64,000 bases of DNA from Croceifilum oryzae (GTDB lineage: Bacteria > Bacillota > Bacilli > Thermoactinomycetales > Thermoactinomycetaceae): assembly GCF_030814315.1 (NCBI RefSeq), contig NZ_JAUSUV010000007.1, positions 155,577 through 219,576 of the forward strand, read 5' to 3'. Below the pieces are notes generated by a model. The model saw only the letters and a program-made list of their open reading frames with translations, was not told where the DNA came from and did not search any database. Made by a program: the position numbers and the translations under genes. Within the stretch, counting starts at the first letter, position 1. Each line of letters starts with the position of its first letter. Below are positions 25,991 through 36,173 of the stretch, in pieces.

Positions 25991-28171
25991 ATGAACCTAC
26001 TAAACCCGTTGCTGGACTTGGGGAGAGCATATCTTGCTGAAGAAGACCTAGTCCATATAGAAAGAGCTTATCGGTTTGCCGAAGAAGCGCATCGAGGTCA
26101 GATGCGGAAATCGGGAGACCCTTTTATCATCCATCCAGTCGCCGTAACAGAGATTTTAATGGGACTGAAGATGGATCTGTCGACCCTCATTGCAGCATTA
26201 TTGCATGATGTGGTGGAAGATACCGACGTGGAGTTAGAAGAGATTCAAGAGCAGTTCGGTGATGCCGTTGCTCTTATTGTGGATGGGCTAACCAAATTAA
26301 AGCGCAGTTTTAAATATATGTCTAAGTCAGAGCACCAAGCTGAGAATTATCGTAAAATGTTTATTGCGATGGCGAAGGACGTTCGTGTTGTTATTATCAA
26401 GTTAGCGGATCGATTGCATAATATGCGTACCGTTCAACATATGTCGGAGAAGAAGCAGATCGAGTATGCAGAGGAAACACTGGAGATATTTGCTCCTTTG
26501 TCCCATCGTCTTGGGATTTCGAAGATTAGGTGGGAGCTAGAAGATCTCTCCCTTCGTTATAAAGAGCCTCAAGCTTACTACCGAATTGCTTCTCTCATGA
26601 AGAAAAAGCGAACGGAGCGGGAGCATTTTTTAAGCGAGATTATTGATACGCTCAAAGGAAGATTTGAGAAGTACCAGATTCCTCTTGAGGATATCTCAGG
26701 TAGACCGAAGCATATTTATAGCATCTATCGTAAAATGACACTCCAACATAAACCATTTAATGAGATCTATGATCTAATGGCTGTTCGGGTAATTGTGGAG
26801 TCCCTACGGGATTGTTACGCGGTGCTAGGGATTGTTCATACTATGTGGCGCCCGATGCCAGGTCGTTTTAAAGATTATATTGCGATGCCGAAAAACAACC
26901 TATACCAATCCCTTCATACCACGGTTCATGGCCCAAGGGGTGAGCCAATTGAGATTCAGATTCGAACGACTGAGATGCATAAGACAGCAGAGTTCGGGAT
27001 CGCAGCTCACTGGGCATATAAAGAAGGGACAAGCGTTGAGCGAGAGCAAGATTTTAACGAAAAGTTAACTTGGTTCCGTGAGATGATGGAATTACAAAAC
27101 GACTCCAATAATGCGCAGGAGTTTGTGGAGAGCATTAAAGGAGATTGGTTTAAAGATACTGTTTTTGTCTTTACGCCCAAATCGGATGTCATTGAGTTAC
27201 CGGCAGGCTCGGTTCCGCTGGACTTTGCGTACCGGATTCATACCGAGATCGGTAATAAGTGTGTAGGTTCCAAGGTGAATGGCAAGATTGTTCCTCTCGA
27301 TTATAAGTTGCGAACAGGGGATCAAGTACAGATTATCACGAGTAAACACAGCTTTGGTCCAAGTAGAGATTGGCTCAAGTTAGTAAAATCTTCGCATGCA
27401 CGAAATAAAATCCGCAGTTGGTTTAAGACGCAACGCAAAGAAGAAAGTATTGCCAAAGGTCGGGAAATGATCGAAGCAGTGCTGAAGAAGAATCACTTCG
27501 AATGTAGCGAAGTCTTAAAAAATGACCGTCTACTTGAAGTGAGTAAGAAGTTTAATATGAATGAATCGGATGATCTTTATGCCGCAGTAGGGTATGGAGG
27601 AATTACGGCTCATGAAGCATACCGCCGTCTCACACATGGATTACGTGATGAGGAACCTCCAACGATCGCGGAAGCCATCGCAAATCTCCCTGAAATCAAA
27701 CCGAAAAAGTTCTATCGATCAGGGCCGGGTGTGACCGTTCCAGGTGCTGATAATGTGATGATTCGGCTCTCGCGTTGCTGTAATCCAGTCCCTGGCGAAG
27801 AGATCACCGGCTTTATCACTCGAGGAAGAGGAGTATCGGTACATCGCCTAGAGTGTCCGAATATCCAAACGATCGAACCAGAACGGGCGATTCAAGTTAT
27901 CTGGGAGACAGACGATCCGAACCGAACGTATCAGGTGGACATTGAGATCTCTGGATTTGATCGTAGTGGTCTCCTGAATGATGTCTTGCAAGCCGTTTCT
28001 GAGCAAAAAGCGGACTGTTTTGGGGTAGTAGCCCGCGTGCACCGCAAAGGCTTTGCCGCGATCCATCTAACAGTCTCCATTAAAAATAGCAAACACTTGC
28101 GAAACGTAGTGGAAAAAATCAAGAGAGTTCCAGATGTGATTAGTGTACAGAGAATGTTCCAACAAGGGTGA
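25991..28171 (+). CDS. relA: bifunctional (p)ppGpp synthetase/hydrolase RelA/SpoT
   Basis: The product has 726 residues from ATG 25991, chosen for GGTGATGA just upstream and a length near the 734 of B. subtilis Rel; an ATG at 25952 would add 13 residues. Domains in order: HD hydrolase (LLHDVVEDTD, H72-D73), the synthetase (GRPKHIYSIYRKM, YDLMAVRVIV, GRFKDYIAMPK, EIQIRT), TGS (VFVFTPKSDVIELPAGS) and a C-terminal ACT (YQVDIEISGFDRSG). Both active sites look intact, so it should make and degrade the stringent-response alarmone. dtd follows after nine bases, the classic rel-dtd pair. Confidence 0.96.
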   Translation: MNLLNPLLDLGRAYLAEEDLVHIERAYRFAEEAHRGQMRKSGDPFIIHPVAVTEILMGLKMDLSTLIAALLHDVVEDTDVELEEIQEQFGDAVALIVDGLTKLKRSFKYMSKSEHQAENYRKMFIAMAKDVRVVIIKLADRLHNMRTVQHMSEKKQIEYAEETLEIFAPLSHRLGISKIRWELEDLSLRYKEPQAYYRIASLMKKKRTEREHFLSEIIDTLKGRFEKYQIPLEDISGRPKHIYSIYRKMTLQHKPFNEIYDLMAVRVIVESLRDCYAVLGIVHTMWRPMPGRFKDYIAMPKNNLYQSLHTTVHGPRGEPIEIQIRTTEMHKTAEFGIAAHWAYKEGTSVEREQDFNEKLTWFREMMELQNDSNNAQEFVESIKGDWFKDTVFVFTPKSDVIELPAGSVPLDFAYRIHTEIGNKCVGSKVNGKIVPLDYKLRTGDQVQIITSKHSFGPSRDWLKLVKSSHARNKIRSWFKTQRKEESIAKGREMIEAVLKKNHFECSEVLKNDRLLEVSKKFNMNESDDLYAAVGYGGITAHEAYRRLTHGLRDEEPPTIAEAIANLPEIKPKKFYRSGPGVTVPGADNVMIRLSRCCNPVPGEEITGFITRGRGVSVHRLECPNIQTIEPERAIQVIWETDDPNRTYQVDIEISGFDRSGLLNDVLQAVSEQKADCFGVVARVHRKGFAAIHLTVSIKNSKHLRNVVEKIKRVPDVISVQRMFQQG

Positions 28172-28180
28172 GGGGATATT

Positions 28181-28645
28181 ATGCGAGTCGTCATACAACG
28201 TGTTTCAGAGGCGAGTGTTACCGTTGACGAGCAAATAGTAGGGGCCATTAATCAAGGGCTCCTACTACTTGTTGGTATTACTGAAAATGATGGTGAAGAA
28301 GAGGTTCAAACGTTGGCAGAAAAAGTAGTCCATCTGCGGATCTTTGAAGATGAGGAAGGGAAGATGAACAAATCCTTACTCGATCTAGGTGGTGCGATCT
28401 TATCTGTGTCACAGTTTACTTTATACGGTGATTGTCGAAAAGGTAGGCGACCTAGTTTCATGGCCGCGGCTAGACCGGAGTTAGCACAGCCATTGTATGA
28501 ACGATTTAATGAACAACTCCGCCATTTTGGAGTGGAAGTGCAAACGGGGATATTTGGTGCGATGATGGATGTTTCCCTACATAATGACGGTCCTGTGACG
28601 ATTTTGTTAGATAGCCAGGATCTTGTGAAAAAGAAATTCAGTTGA
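28181..28645 (+). CDS. dtd: D-aminoacyl-tRNA deacylase
   Basis: The product has 154 residues, close to the family norm. It hydrolyses D-aminoacyl-tRNA and prevents D-amino-acid entry into protein. Diagnostic motifs are [19 protein letters not shown], which has the family's SQFTLYG, and the C-terminal [11 protein letters not shown] corresponding to the NxGPVT active-site motif. GAGGGG precedes the ATG. It is co-transcribed with relA, as in most Firmicutes. Confidence 0.95.
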   Translation: MRVVIQRVSEASVTVDEQIVGAINQGLLLLVGITENDGEEEVQTLAEKVVHLRIFEDEEGKMNKSLLDLGGAILSVSQFTLYGDCRKGRRPSFMAAARPELAQPLYERFNEQLRHFGVEVQTGIFGAMMDVSLHNDGPVTILLDSQDLVKKKFS

Positions 28646-28717
28646 TAATGGATATGGGAGCTTAGCGTGAGTTAAGCTAAGAGTAGAGTTTTAATAGTTA
28701 CAAGGAGGTTGTCTGAC

Positions 28718-30727
28718 TTGACAACAAATCATATTGATTTACATACGATTAATACCATTCGATTGCTTTCGATTGATCAAATTGAGAAAGCAAACTCAGG
28801 TCACCCTGGATTACCAATGGGTGCCGCTCCAATGGCATATGCTCTGTGGAATAACTACCTAAATCAAGATCCAAAAGATCCAAAGTGGATGAACCGAGAT
28901 CGCTTTGTTCTATCAGCAGGTCATGGTTCAGCCCTTCTTTATAGTTTGCTACATCTCTATGGATTTGACGTATCGATCGAGGACTTAAAGCAATTCCGTC
29001 AATGGGGAAGCAGAACGCCGGGTCACCCTGAAGTCGGACATACTTCAGGCGTAGAAGCTACTACAGGTCCACTAGGTCAAGGGATTTCAACTGCTGTGGG
29101 TATGGCGATGGCAGAGGCTCACCTAGCCGCGCGTTTTAACCAAGATGGTTATCCTATTATGGACCACTTTACCTATGTAATTTGTTCAGATGGCGACCTA
29201 ATGGAAGGGGTTGCTTCCGAAGCATGCTCCATGGCTGGACATATGAATCTTGGTAAACTAATTTGCCTTTATGATTCCAACGACATTTCACTAGATGGCG
29301 AATTAAACCATGCTTTCTCTGAAAAGACATTACAACGCTTCGAGGCTTACGGTTGGCAAGTGATTCGGGTAGAAGATGGCAATGACACGGATGCAATCTC
29401 TCGGGCTATTGAAGAGGCGCAAGCGGACCTAAGACGTCCAACCATGATTGAAGTACGGACCGTGATTGGTTATGGTAGTCCAAACCGCGCGGGTACTTCC
29501 GAAGCTCACGGAAAGCCACTCGGAAAAGAAGAGATTGCCGGTACTCGCAAATCGTACAACTGGGAGCATGAAGAAGATTTTCATGTGCCACAAGAAGTAC
29601 GAGCTCATCTGGCTGAAACGCTTGATCGGTATACGACGAAGCATGCTGAGTGGAAGAAGATGTATGCGAAGTATCAGACAGAGTTTCCAGAGTTAGCTAA
29701 GGAATTAGAGGCGGCATTTGCAGGCACTCTTCCAGCTGGATGGGAGCAATCTCTTCCTACTTATCAAGTGGGGGATAAAGCACTTGCGACACGTGTTGCT
29801 TCCGGGAATGCGCTACAAGGTCTTGCAAAATCTGTTCCTATGTTAATGGGTGGCTCTGCTGACCTGAAATCTTCTAATAACACCGAAATGAAAGGCGCAG
29901 GCGTGTTCCATGTCGAAGACTACGCAGGTCGTAACGTTTGGTTTGGGGTTCGTGAACATGCGATGGGAGCGGCAATGAATGGTTTAGCACTACATGGTGG
30001 TGTAAAAGCATTTGGAGCTACATTCCTTGTGTTCTCTGACTATCTACGTCCTGCTATTCGTCTGGCGGCTCTTTCTAAGTTGCCTGTAACCTATGTATTT
30101 ACACATGATAGCATCGCTGTGGGTGAAGATGGACCTACCCATGAGCCAGTGGAGCAAGTTCCGTCCCTTCGTCTCATCCCAGGTCTAAAAGTGGTTCGTC
30201 CTGCTGATGCAAACGAAACTTCGGCTGCATGGGCGTATGCTGTAAGTCAAACAGAGCATCCAGTCGTTCTGGCTTTAACACGCCAAAACCTTCCGATCTT
30301 AGAAGGCTCTGTCGGAAAAGGTAAAGAACTGATTGAAAAAGGCGCTTACATCGTTTCAGAAGCAAAAAATGGACAACCAGAAGGAATCTTGATTGCAACA
30401 GGCTCTGAAGTAAGCCTTGCGATTCAAGCTCAAGAGCAGTTGGCACAAGAGGATGTACATGTACGAGTGGTCAGTATGCCTTGTCGTGAAAACTTTGACC
30501 TTTTATCTGCTGGTGAGAAAGAGGCAATCCTACCAGCAAAGCTTCGTGCTCGTGTAGCGATTGAAGCGGCTCACACCATGGGTTGGCACAAGTATACTGG
30601 GGATCAAGGTGAAGTGATCGGGATTGATACATTTGGTGCATCTGCCCCAGGTAACCTTGTGATGGAACGCTTTGGTTTTAATGTAGGAAATGTTGTAGAG
30701 AAATTCCACCAAGTTCGTTCCAGATAA
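28718..30727 (+). CDS. tkt: transketolase
   Basis: The product has 669 residues. The start is TTG at 28718, nine bases after a perfect AAGGAGG; a TTG at 28709 abuts the ribosome site and cannot be used. The thiamine diphosphate enzyme moves two-carbon units between sugar phosphates in the pentose phosphate pathway. Motifs present are [19 protein letters not shown], the cofactor motif [19 protein letters not shown], and the substrate-binding [15 protein letters not shown] and VSMPCRENF. It is monocistronic with its own terminator. Confidence 0.96.
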   Translation: MTTNHIDLHTINTIRLLSIDQIEKANSGHPGLPMGAAPMAYALWNNYLNQDPKDPKWMNRDRFVLSAGHGSALLYSLLHLYGFDVSIEDLKQFRQWGSRTPGHPEVGHTSGVEATTGPLGQGISTAVGMAMAEAHLAARFNQDGYPIMDHFTYVICSDGDLMEGVASEACSMAGHMNLGKLICLYDSNDISLDGELNHAFSEKTLQRFEAYGWQVIRVEDGNDTDAISRAIEEAQADLRRPTMIEVRTVIGYGSPNRAGTSEAHGKPLGKEEIAGTRKSYNWEHEEDFHVPQEVRAHLAETLDRYTTKHAEWKKMYAKYQTEFPELAKELEAAFAGTLPAGWEQSLPTYQVGDKALATRVASGNALQGLAKSVPMLMGGSADLKSSNNTEMKGAGVFHVEDYAGRNVWFGVREHAMGAAMNGLALHGGVKAFGATFLVFSDYLRPAIRLAALSKLPVTYVFTHDSIAVGEDGPTHEPVEQVPSLRLIPGLKVVRPADANETSAAWAYAVSQTEHPVVLALTRQNLPILEGSVGKGKELIEKGAYIVSEAKNGQPEGILIATGSEVSLAIQAQEQLAQEDVHVRVVSMPCRENFDLLSAGEKEAILPAKLRARVAIEAAHTMGWHKYTGDQGEVIGIDTFGASAPGNLVMERFGFNVGNVVEKFHQVRSR

Positions 30728-30749
30728 CGATCCATTTGTGTTGATGGAC

Positions 30750-30784
30750 AAAAGCGTATCGCCTTCAGGGGATGCGCTTTTTTG
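30750..30784 (+). terminator. tkt terminator
   Basis: AAAAGCGTATC pairs with GGATGCGCTTTT with one bulge, followed by TTTT. Confidence 0.75.
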
Positions 30785-30905
30785 TACGGATCAGTCAACT
30801 TATACTAGTTAACTATGGTATGCTTATGATATATGAATGCGATTACATAGAGGATCGGAGTAACAGAAGTAGATAGATGCTCCTGATCTTTAGAGGGGTT
30901 AAGCA

Positions 30906-31676
30906 ATGAGTGATCAATTAAAGGATTTTATTGGAATCGTATTTCGGATTGTGAAGTGGGTAGTAATGGGGGTTATTTTAATCTTCGTCCCATTTCTCTT
31001 GGTTTGGCTCGGCTCTATGTGGATAGAGGGACTTTTCTTCCATAGTAACACGGACCTATATTTCTACTATCGAAGTCCAATGGGTAATATTGTGACGATC
31101 CTTTTAGCACTCTTAATAATGGGGTTAATCGTAACAGCGATCCCTACTCGCGAACAAAAACGCTCTGGTCAGGCTCGGAACAAAAGGTATAAACAAAAAG
31201 TGGGAATCTATGTGGTTGTATGTCTCCTATTGTCCATATGGGACACCACTACCCATGTATCTGTGAACCAATCTGGAATCAAAGTAGCGAGTCTTTTTGG
31301 CATTCAAACAAAGGAATATAAGTGGACGGAAATCAAAGAAGTTCGTGCAGGATTTCGCGCGAGCGATTCAAATGGCTTCCAGCCAGAGTATCATGTGACA
31401 TTTCAGGATGGGGATAAAATAGACCTATGGAGTTGGTCACTCAGTAATAAAATTCAACAAAAAGAAACAGCCGGCTTTATCACTGCCAGTCGCTTAGAAC
31501 GAGCCAAGGCAATCCTATACATGAACGAACAAATCAAACAAAACATACCAGATCGATTAAAGTCAGGAAAATGTTTGACTAAGAAGGCAAAGGAAGAGAT
31601 TGAGAAGATGTATACGGACGCGAAGGTAGAAAGTAGCGTGTTAGAGCTTTATACACTGTGTCCGGGGAATCTATAG
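30906..31676 (+). CDS. hypothetical membrane protein, 256 aa
   Basis: GAGGGG stands before the ATG. Helices are visible at about 15-40, 57-80 and 99-115; the remaining 140 residues are soluble and start with a beta-rich stretch (VNQSGIKVASLFGIQTKEYK, WTEIKEVRAGF) that resembles a PH-like domain, followed by a helical tail. The layout suggests a membrane-anchored bPH-type protein, but that is inference from pattern only. The gene is monocistronic, with two repeat copies downstream. Confidence 0.65.
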   Translation: MSDQLKDFIGIVFRIVKWVVMGVILIFVPFLLVWLGSMWIEGLFFHSNTDLYFYYRSPMGNIVTILLALLIMGLIVTAIPTREQKRSGQARNKRYKQKVGIYVVVCLLLSIWDTTTHVSVNQSGIKVASLFGIQTKEYKWTEIKEVRAGFRASDSNGFQPEYHVTFQDGDKIDLWSWSLSNKIQQKETAGFITASRLERAKAILYMNEQIKQNIPDRLKSGKCLTKKAKEEIEKMYTDAKVESSVLELYTLCPGNL

Positions 31677-31749
31677 AGGCTTTTTCGTTTCGTTTAAGCA
31701 AACGTGTTGATGTAGGTAAGCATGTGATGAAGGACCTATTGGGTGATCG

Positions 31750-31953
31750 AGGGCTCGGAGAGTCAGTTCGATACCTGCTCAGATACCGATCCCTCAGAGA
31801 AGTTGGGATGTCCGCTTCGCCATCCGCCGTCGGGGCAGGTGCAAAACTCGCACAGAACGCTCAAACATGTTGCACCAAAACGCCCCGACTACGGATTGCT
31901 ACGCTAAGTAGGATCGCTAACATCGCAAGGATCGAACTGACTCTCCTTTCCCT
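31750..31953. repeat. dispersed palindromic repeat, full copy (204 bp)
   Basis: The left arm AGGGCTCGGAGAGTCAGTTC is matched by the complement of the right arm GAACTGACTCTCCTTTCCCT. The core holds TGCACCAAAACGCCCC, GGATTGCTACGCTAAGTAGG and ATCGCTAACATCGCA, which appear in the opposite orientation in copies at 46583 and 52425. No gene is intact inside it. It has the size and form of a miniature inverted-repeat element. Confidence 0.75.
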
Positions 31954-32030
31954 TTATCCTAATTCTGGTTAATCAGTACAGTTAGCTTTGCCGATAAATA
32001 AAGTTTTTCGTTCTTTATTCTTTTTTCTTT

Positions 32031-32080
32031 ATCCTCGCAGGTTCACTATTTGAGCAGTGGATAGATACATTGCCCGGTAC
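32031..32080. repeat. dispersed repeat, right-end fragment
   Basis: The 50 bases ending ATAGATACATTGCCCGGTAC match the right ends at 18781 and 46784. No left end is present within 100 bases, so this is a solo end. Confidence 0.6.
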
Positions 32081-32091
32081 TTTGGATCAAG

Positions 32092-32114
32092 AAAAGCCCT
32101 TTATAGGGCTCTTC
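32092..32114 (-). terminator. terminator of the DUF423 gene
   Basis: On the minus strand GAGCCCT and AGGGCTT form a short stem with loop ATAA, followed by TTCTTG. It lies 74 bases after the stop of the minus-strand gene. Confidence 0.6.
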
Positions 32115-32187
32115 ATACTCAATTATTTAAGCAGAGGACAAACACATTGCTCCACATATAAAGGTCTAAATTTGTATTGTGATCAAC

Positions 32188-32562
32188 TTAGCTAAACTGC
32201 TTACAAGCCACAACTGCCATCAAGACCCAAGCCACAATAAATGCAAGCCCACCAATCGGCGTAATCGCCCCTAGCTTTGTCACACCCGTCACAGCCATCA
32301 CATAAAGACTACCCGAAAATAGAACTACACCCACTAGCATCAGCCAGCCCGAAGTAGTCAACATCCCCGAGTTTTGAACCTTGGATAACAGAATCCCCAC
32401 TATCAGCATCCCAAGAGCGTGAATCATGTGATAATGAGCACCCGTATTCCAATTGGCAATCATTTTCTCAGCTACTTTTCCTTTCAAACCATGAGCACCA
32501 AACGCACCCAAAGCAATACTTAAAGCCATGTTGATACTACCTAAAAGTAGAAAGAGTCGCAT
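32188..32562 (-). CDS. DUF423 family membrane protein (YwdK-like)
   Basis: The product has 124 residues. AAAGGAGG precedes the minus-strand ATG at 32562. Four hydrophobic helices are clear. The diagnostic ALGAFGAHGLKGK near the N-terminus, the AHYHMIHALGML segment and the end LGAITPIGGLAFIVAW are hallmarks of the DUF423/TMEM256 family. Its biochemical role is unknown. It diverges from the histidine T-box and hisS. Confidence 0.88.
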   Translation of the reverse strand: MRLFLLLGSINMALSIALGAFGAHGLKGKVAEKMIANWNTGAHYHMIHALGMLIVGILLSKVQNSGMLTTSGWLMLVGVVLFSGSLYVMAVTGVTKLGAITPIGGLAFIVAWVLMAVVACKQFS

Positions 32563-32654
32563 GAATTTGCGCCTCCTTTCGTCTATGTATTCGTTTGAAC
32601 CGAATATAACATACTTACTTATGAGAGAAAACTGAAACATTTTGCATATCCTTC

Positions 32655-32683
32655 TTGACATCATTTTTGGGCAAACCTATAAT
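32655..32683 (+). promoter_or_regulatory. consensus sigma-A promoter of the hisS leader
   Basis: TTGACA at 32655-32660 and TATAAT at 32678-32683 are separated by exactly 17 bases, a perfect match. Transcription would start near 32690 and pass through the T-box. Confidence 0.9.
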
Positions 32684-32689
32684 AGGTGT

Positions 32690-32981
32690 ACTATTTTATT
32701 TTTGATATCTGACCTATGAACGGAAAGTAGTCTTCAAATGAGCAGTTAGAGATGGGAACTCATGGCTGAAAGGTTCCTTCTGTGATATGAGGATGAAAGA
32801 CACCTGGAGGTTCTATGTTGAACGCAAGTGGTTAGTAAGCATAGACGCGGTCCCGGCGATAACGGGTAAGAGGTGGAAAGAGGCTTATATGAGTTTCTTT
32901 CAATTAGGGTGGTACCGCGGGAATAAAAAATCTCTCGTCCCTGACAAAGTTGTCTTTGTCAGGGACGAGAGATTTTTTGTC
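32690..32981 (+). ncRNA. T-box leader for hisS (histidine)
   Basis: The 5' part has the stem I hallmarks GAACGGAAAGTAG, followed by a structured stretch with CAC, a histidine codon, at 32801-32803 as the likely specifier. The conserved T-box AGGGTGGTACCGCGGG occupies 32906-32921. A long perfect terminator (TCTCTCGTCCCTGACAAAG and its complement, then six T) spans about 32930-32981. Uncharged tRNA-His should stabilise the antiterminator and allow hisS-aspS transcription. Confidence 0.93.
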
Positions 32982-33037
32982 GTTTCCAGATGAAGACAAC
33001 GAATTGGATATGAAACAAAAGGTAAGGGGGCATTCAC

Positions 33038-34321
33038 ATGAGCAAAATAGTAAAAGGCATGTTTGATGTCATGCCAAAGGATGAAGAGAATTGGCGACAA
33101 GTGCAGTGGTGGCGTTTTGTAGAATCTACCGCTCGCACCGTGGCGGAACGTTTTCGTTTTCAAGAAGTCCGCACTCCACTTGTAGAGTATACCGAGCTAT
33201 TTAAACGAGGCGTTGGAGATACCACCGATATCGTAGAGAAAGAGATGTATACCTTTACCGATCGTGCGGGGCGCTCGATTTCATTGCGTCCAGAGGGAAC
33301 AGCAGGGATTGTACGCTCGTTTGTGGGACATAAGGTATACGCACAGCCACAACCAACCAAATGGTTCTATATGGGGCCTATGTACCGTTATGAACGGCAA
33401 CAGGTTGGGAGGTATCGTCAGTTTCACCAACTGGGTGTGGAGGCTTTTGGAAGTTTCGATCCTGCGCTTGACGCGGAAGTGATCGCACTCGGAATGCAAT
33501 TCTTTGAAGAGCTAGGTCTAAAAGGCGTTCAAGTCGAGATCAATAACGTAGGCGATCCGGAGAGCCGTGCTCGTTATTTTGAGGCCTTAATCGCTTACTT
33601 CGAACCTTATAAAGAAGAATTAGCAGAGGATGCGCAAAACCGCTTGTATCGCAATCCGATGCGAATCTTAGATAGTAAAGATCCCCATACCCATGAGATC
33701 GCGATGGGCGCACCGTCTATCTTAGAGTATCTCAGCGAAGACAGCCGTGCGAATTTGGAAGCAGTCAAACAATATCTAGACATACTCGGTGTAAACTACG
33801 TGCAAAATGATCGTCTGGTTCGTGGATTGGACTACTATACACAAACTGCTTTTGAATACATGGTAGATATCCCAGGAGCGCAGGCGAGCACGATTGGAGG
33901 CGGCGGTCGCTACAATGGACTCGTACAGGAAGTAGGCGGTCCTGATATGCCGGGTGTAGGCTTTGGGGTTGGGTTGGAACGAGTCCTACTAGCACTAGAA
34001 GAGCAAAAAGTAGTCGTTCCCGAACCGAGCCGTCTCGACTGCTACATGATTACATTTGATCAAGCTACGAAACGTAAATCTATGGAGTTACTCGCTGAGC
34101 TCCGTAGAGCTGGACTCTCTGCTGAACGAGACTACTTGGATCGGAAGATGAAAGCACAGATGAAAGTGGCAGATCGTGAACAAGCTCGCTTCGTAGCCAT
34201 CTTAGGCGAAGATGAGCTTGCGCAAAATACGATTCAAGTGAAGAATATGGAAACCGGAACACAAGAAGCGGTTCCCTTCGATCAATTGGTTACGTACATT
34301 CAAACAGAGAAAGGAAGATGA
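33038..34321 (+). CDS. hisS: histidyl-tRNA synthetase
   Basis: The product has 427 residues. It charges tRNA-His in the cytoplasm as a class II homodimer. Visible motifs: KGMFDVMPKDEE near the start, motif 2 YRYERQQVGRYRQFHQLG, the histidine-specific LVRGLDYYTQTAFEY, motif 3 GFGVGLERVLL, and a C-terminal anticodon-binding domain (about 335-427, RFVAILGEDELA). The ribosome site is AAGGTAAGGGGG. The gene is controlled by the T-box upstream and runs directly into aspS after three bases. Confidence 0.96.
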   Translation: MSKIVKGMFDVMPKDEENWRQVQWWRFVESTARTVAERFRFQEVRTPLVEYTELFKRGVGDTTDIVEKEMYTFTDRAGRSISLRPEGTAGIVRSFVGHKVYAQPQPTKWFYMGPMYRYERQQVGRYRQFHQLGVEAFGSFDPALDAEVIALGMQFFEELGLKGVQVEINNVGDPESRARYFEALIAYFEPYKEELAEDAQNRLYRNPMRILDSKDPHTHEIAMGAPSILEYLSEDSRANLEAVKQYLDILGVNYVQNDRLVRGLDYYTQTAFEYMVDIPGAQASTIGGGGRYNGLVQEVGGPDMPGVGFGVGLERVLLALEEQKVVVPEPSRLDCYMITFDQATKRKSMELLAELRRAGLSAERDYLDRKMKAQMKVADREQARFVAILGEDELAQNTIQVKNMETGTQEAVPFDQLVTYIQTEKGR

Positions 34322-34324
34322 TCG

Positions 34325-36112
34325 ATGTCAAAGCCAGTACTACGAACACATAAAGCAACCGAACTTACAACACAGCATGTAGAACAGGTGATTACCATTA
34401 ATGGCTGGGTGCAATCACGCCGTGACCTAGGTGGGCTCATCTTCCTAAATATCCGTGATATATCCGGGCAGGTCCAAGTAGTAGTCCATCCTGAGACGGC
34501 ACCAGAAGCGTTTCAAATCGCGGATCAAGTACGTAGTGAATACGTATTATCTGTGACAGGACAAGTTGCATTGCGCGCTCCTAAGACGATTAATAAAAAC
34601 ATGGCAACAGGAGAAATTGAAGTAAAAGCCGCTGCCATTCAAGTATTTAGTACTGCAAAAACACCTCCTTTTCAGGTTTTAGATAACATTGATGTCGATG
34701 AAACGATCCGTTTAAAGCATCGTTACGTGGATCTTCGCCGTCCCAAGATACAAGAAAACCTTGTTTTACGCCATAAAGCCATGCAATCCGTACGTCGTTT
34801 TCTCGATCGACATGAGTTTCTCGAAATCGAGACCCCGATCATGACGAAGAGTACCCCAGAAGGAGCTCGGGATTATTTAGTACCAAGCCGTGTACATGAG
34901 GGTCAATTTTATGCGTTACCTCAATCTCCGCAGATATTTAAGCAGTTGTGTATGGTAGGGGGTCTCGATCGCTACTTCCAATTTGCACGTTGTTTCCGTG
35001 ACGAGGATTTGCGTGCAGACCGTCAACCAGAATTTACACAGATCGACTTAGAGTTCTCCTTCTTAGAGCTAGAGGAATTCTATCAAATGATGGAAGAAAT
35101 GTTTGTTACGCTTCTGCGTGAAGTAAAGGGAGTCGAAGTAACAGCTCCGTTTGAACGAATTCCGTATGCAGAGTCAATGGATCGTTTCGGTAGTGACAAA
35201 CCTGATCTTCGTTTTGGAATGGAGTTAATCAATGTTGGTGAAGTACTAGCAGACACTGAATTTAAAGTGTTTGCGGGTACGCTTGCGAGCGGTGGGCAAG
35301 TAAAAGCGATTAATGTAAAAGGGCAGGCTCATTGGAGTCGAAAAGAAGTAGATAACTGGGGTAAAGTGGCTGAATCGTTAGGTGCGAAAGGACTCGCATG
35401 GTTAGCTTGGAAGCCAGACGGCATAAAAGGTTCCATTGCAAAAGCGTTAAAAGAAGAAGAGATTGCTTCCATCGCACAAGTAGCAGGGGTAGAAGAAGGA
35501 GACTTATTATTCTTTGTCGCAGATAAACCAAGCGTCGTAGCAGCGACATTAGGCGGGATCCGTGCTCGTTTAGGTCGTCAGTTAGGATTAATTGATGAAA
35601 GTAAGTATCATTTTGCTTGGATTACCGAGTTCCCTATGTATGAATATGATGAGAATACAGGGCAATTTATGCCGATGCATCACGCCTTCACTCGCCCGAT
35701 GGAAGAAGATATTCCGTTGATGGAGACAGATCCGGAAAAAGTACGTGCAGTCTGCTATGACTTGGTGTTAAACGGATACGAGCTAGGAAGTGGTAGCTTG
35801 CGGATCTATGAGCGAGAGCTACAAGAGAAAATCTTTGCATCACTGGGGCTTTCTCCAGAAGAATCAAGGGATAAGTTTGGCTTCCTATTAGAGGCATTTG
35901 AATATGGGGTGCCGCCTCATGGGGGAATTGGACTTGGCTTTGATCGGATTGTGATGATTTTAGCAGGCGAGACCAACCTTCGTGAAATCATTGCCTTTCC
36001 AAAGACTTCTAGCGCTTCCTGCTTGCTGACAAACGCTCCTTCTCCTGTAGATGAGCAACAATTGGATGATCTGCATATCGCGGTTAAGATGAAGGGAAAA
36101 GGGTCACAATAA
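34325..36112 (+). CDS. aspS: aspartyl-tRNA synthetase
   Basis: The product has 595 residues, the bacterial type. An N-terminal OB-fold anticodon domain (about 1-110, VNGWVQSRRDLGG-like, here INGWVQSRRDLGGLIF) leads into the class II core with motif 2 (FRDEDLRADRQPEFTQ) and motif 3 (GGIGLGFDRIVMIL). Between them lies the bacterial GAD insertion (about 290-410). It may charge only tRNA-Asp or also tRNA-Asn; this cannot be decided here. It lies in one operon with hisS, as in B. subtilis, with 6S RNA following. Confidence 0.96.
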   Translation: MSKPVLRTHKATELTTQHVEQVITINGWVQSRRDLGGLIFLNIRDISGQVQVVVHPETAPEAFQIADQVRSEYVLSVTGQVALRAPKTINKNMATGEIEVKAAAIQVFSTAKTPPFQVLDNIDVDETIRLKHRYVDLRRPKIQENLVLRHKAMQSVRRFLDRHEFLEIETPIMTKSTPEGARDYLVPSRVHEGQFYALPQSPQIFKQLCMVGGLDRYFQFARCFRDEDLRADRQPEFTQIDLEFSFLELEEFYQMMEEMFVTLLREVKGVEVTAPFERIPYAESMDRFGSDKPDLRFGMELINVGEVLADTEFKVFAGTLASGGQVKAINVKGQAHWSRKEVDNWGKVAESLGAKGLAWLAWKPDGIKGSIAKALKEEEIASIAQVAGVEEGDLLFFVADKPSVVAATLGGIRARLGRQLGLIDESKYHFAWITEFPMYEYDENTGQFMPMHHAFTRPMEEDIPLMETDPEKVRAVCYDLVLNGYELGSGSLRIYERELQEKIFASLGLSPEESRDKFGFLLEAFEYGVPPHGGIGLGFDRIVMILAGETNLREIIAFPKTSSASCLLTNAPSPVDEQQLDDLHIAVKMKGKGSQ

Positions 36113-36136
36113 GCTTGTAGCTAGATGCGTTTGTAC

Positions 36137-36166
36137 TTGTTCTCTTATTTGAAGATGTGGTAATAT
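36137..36166 (+). promoter_or_regulatory. promoter of the 6S RNA gene
   Basis: TTGTTC at 36137-36142 and TAATAT at 36161-36166 are 18 bases apart, placing the start near 36174. Confidence 0.65.
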
Positions 36167-36173
36167 GGATTTA

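Noticed and set aside
31658..31972. A + strand frame of 104 codons over the repeat at 31750
   Set aside because: It starts within the end of the upstream gene, has no ribosome site and lies across the inverted-repeat element; the same repeat elsewhere does not keep the frame.
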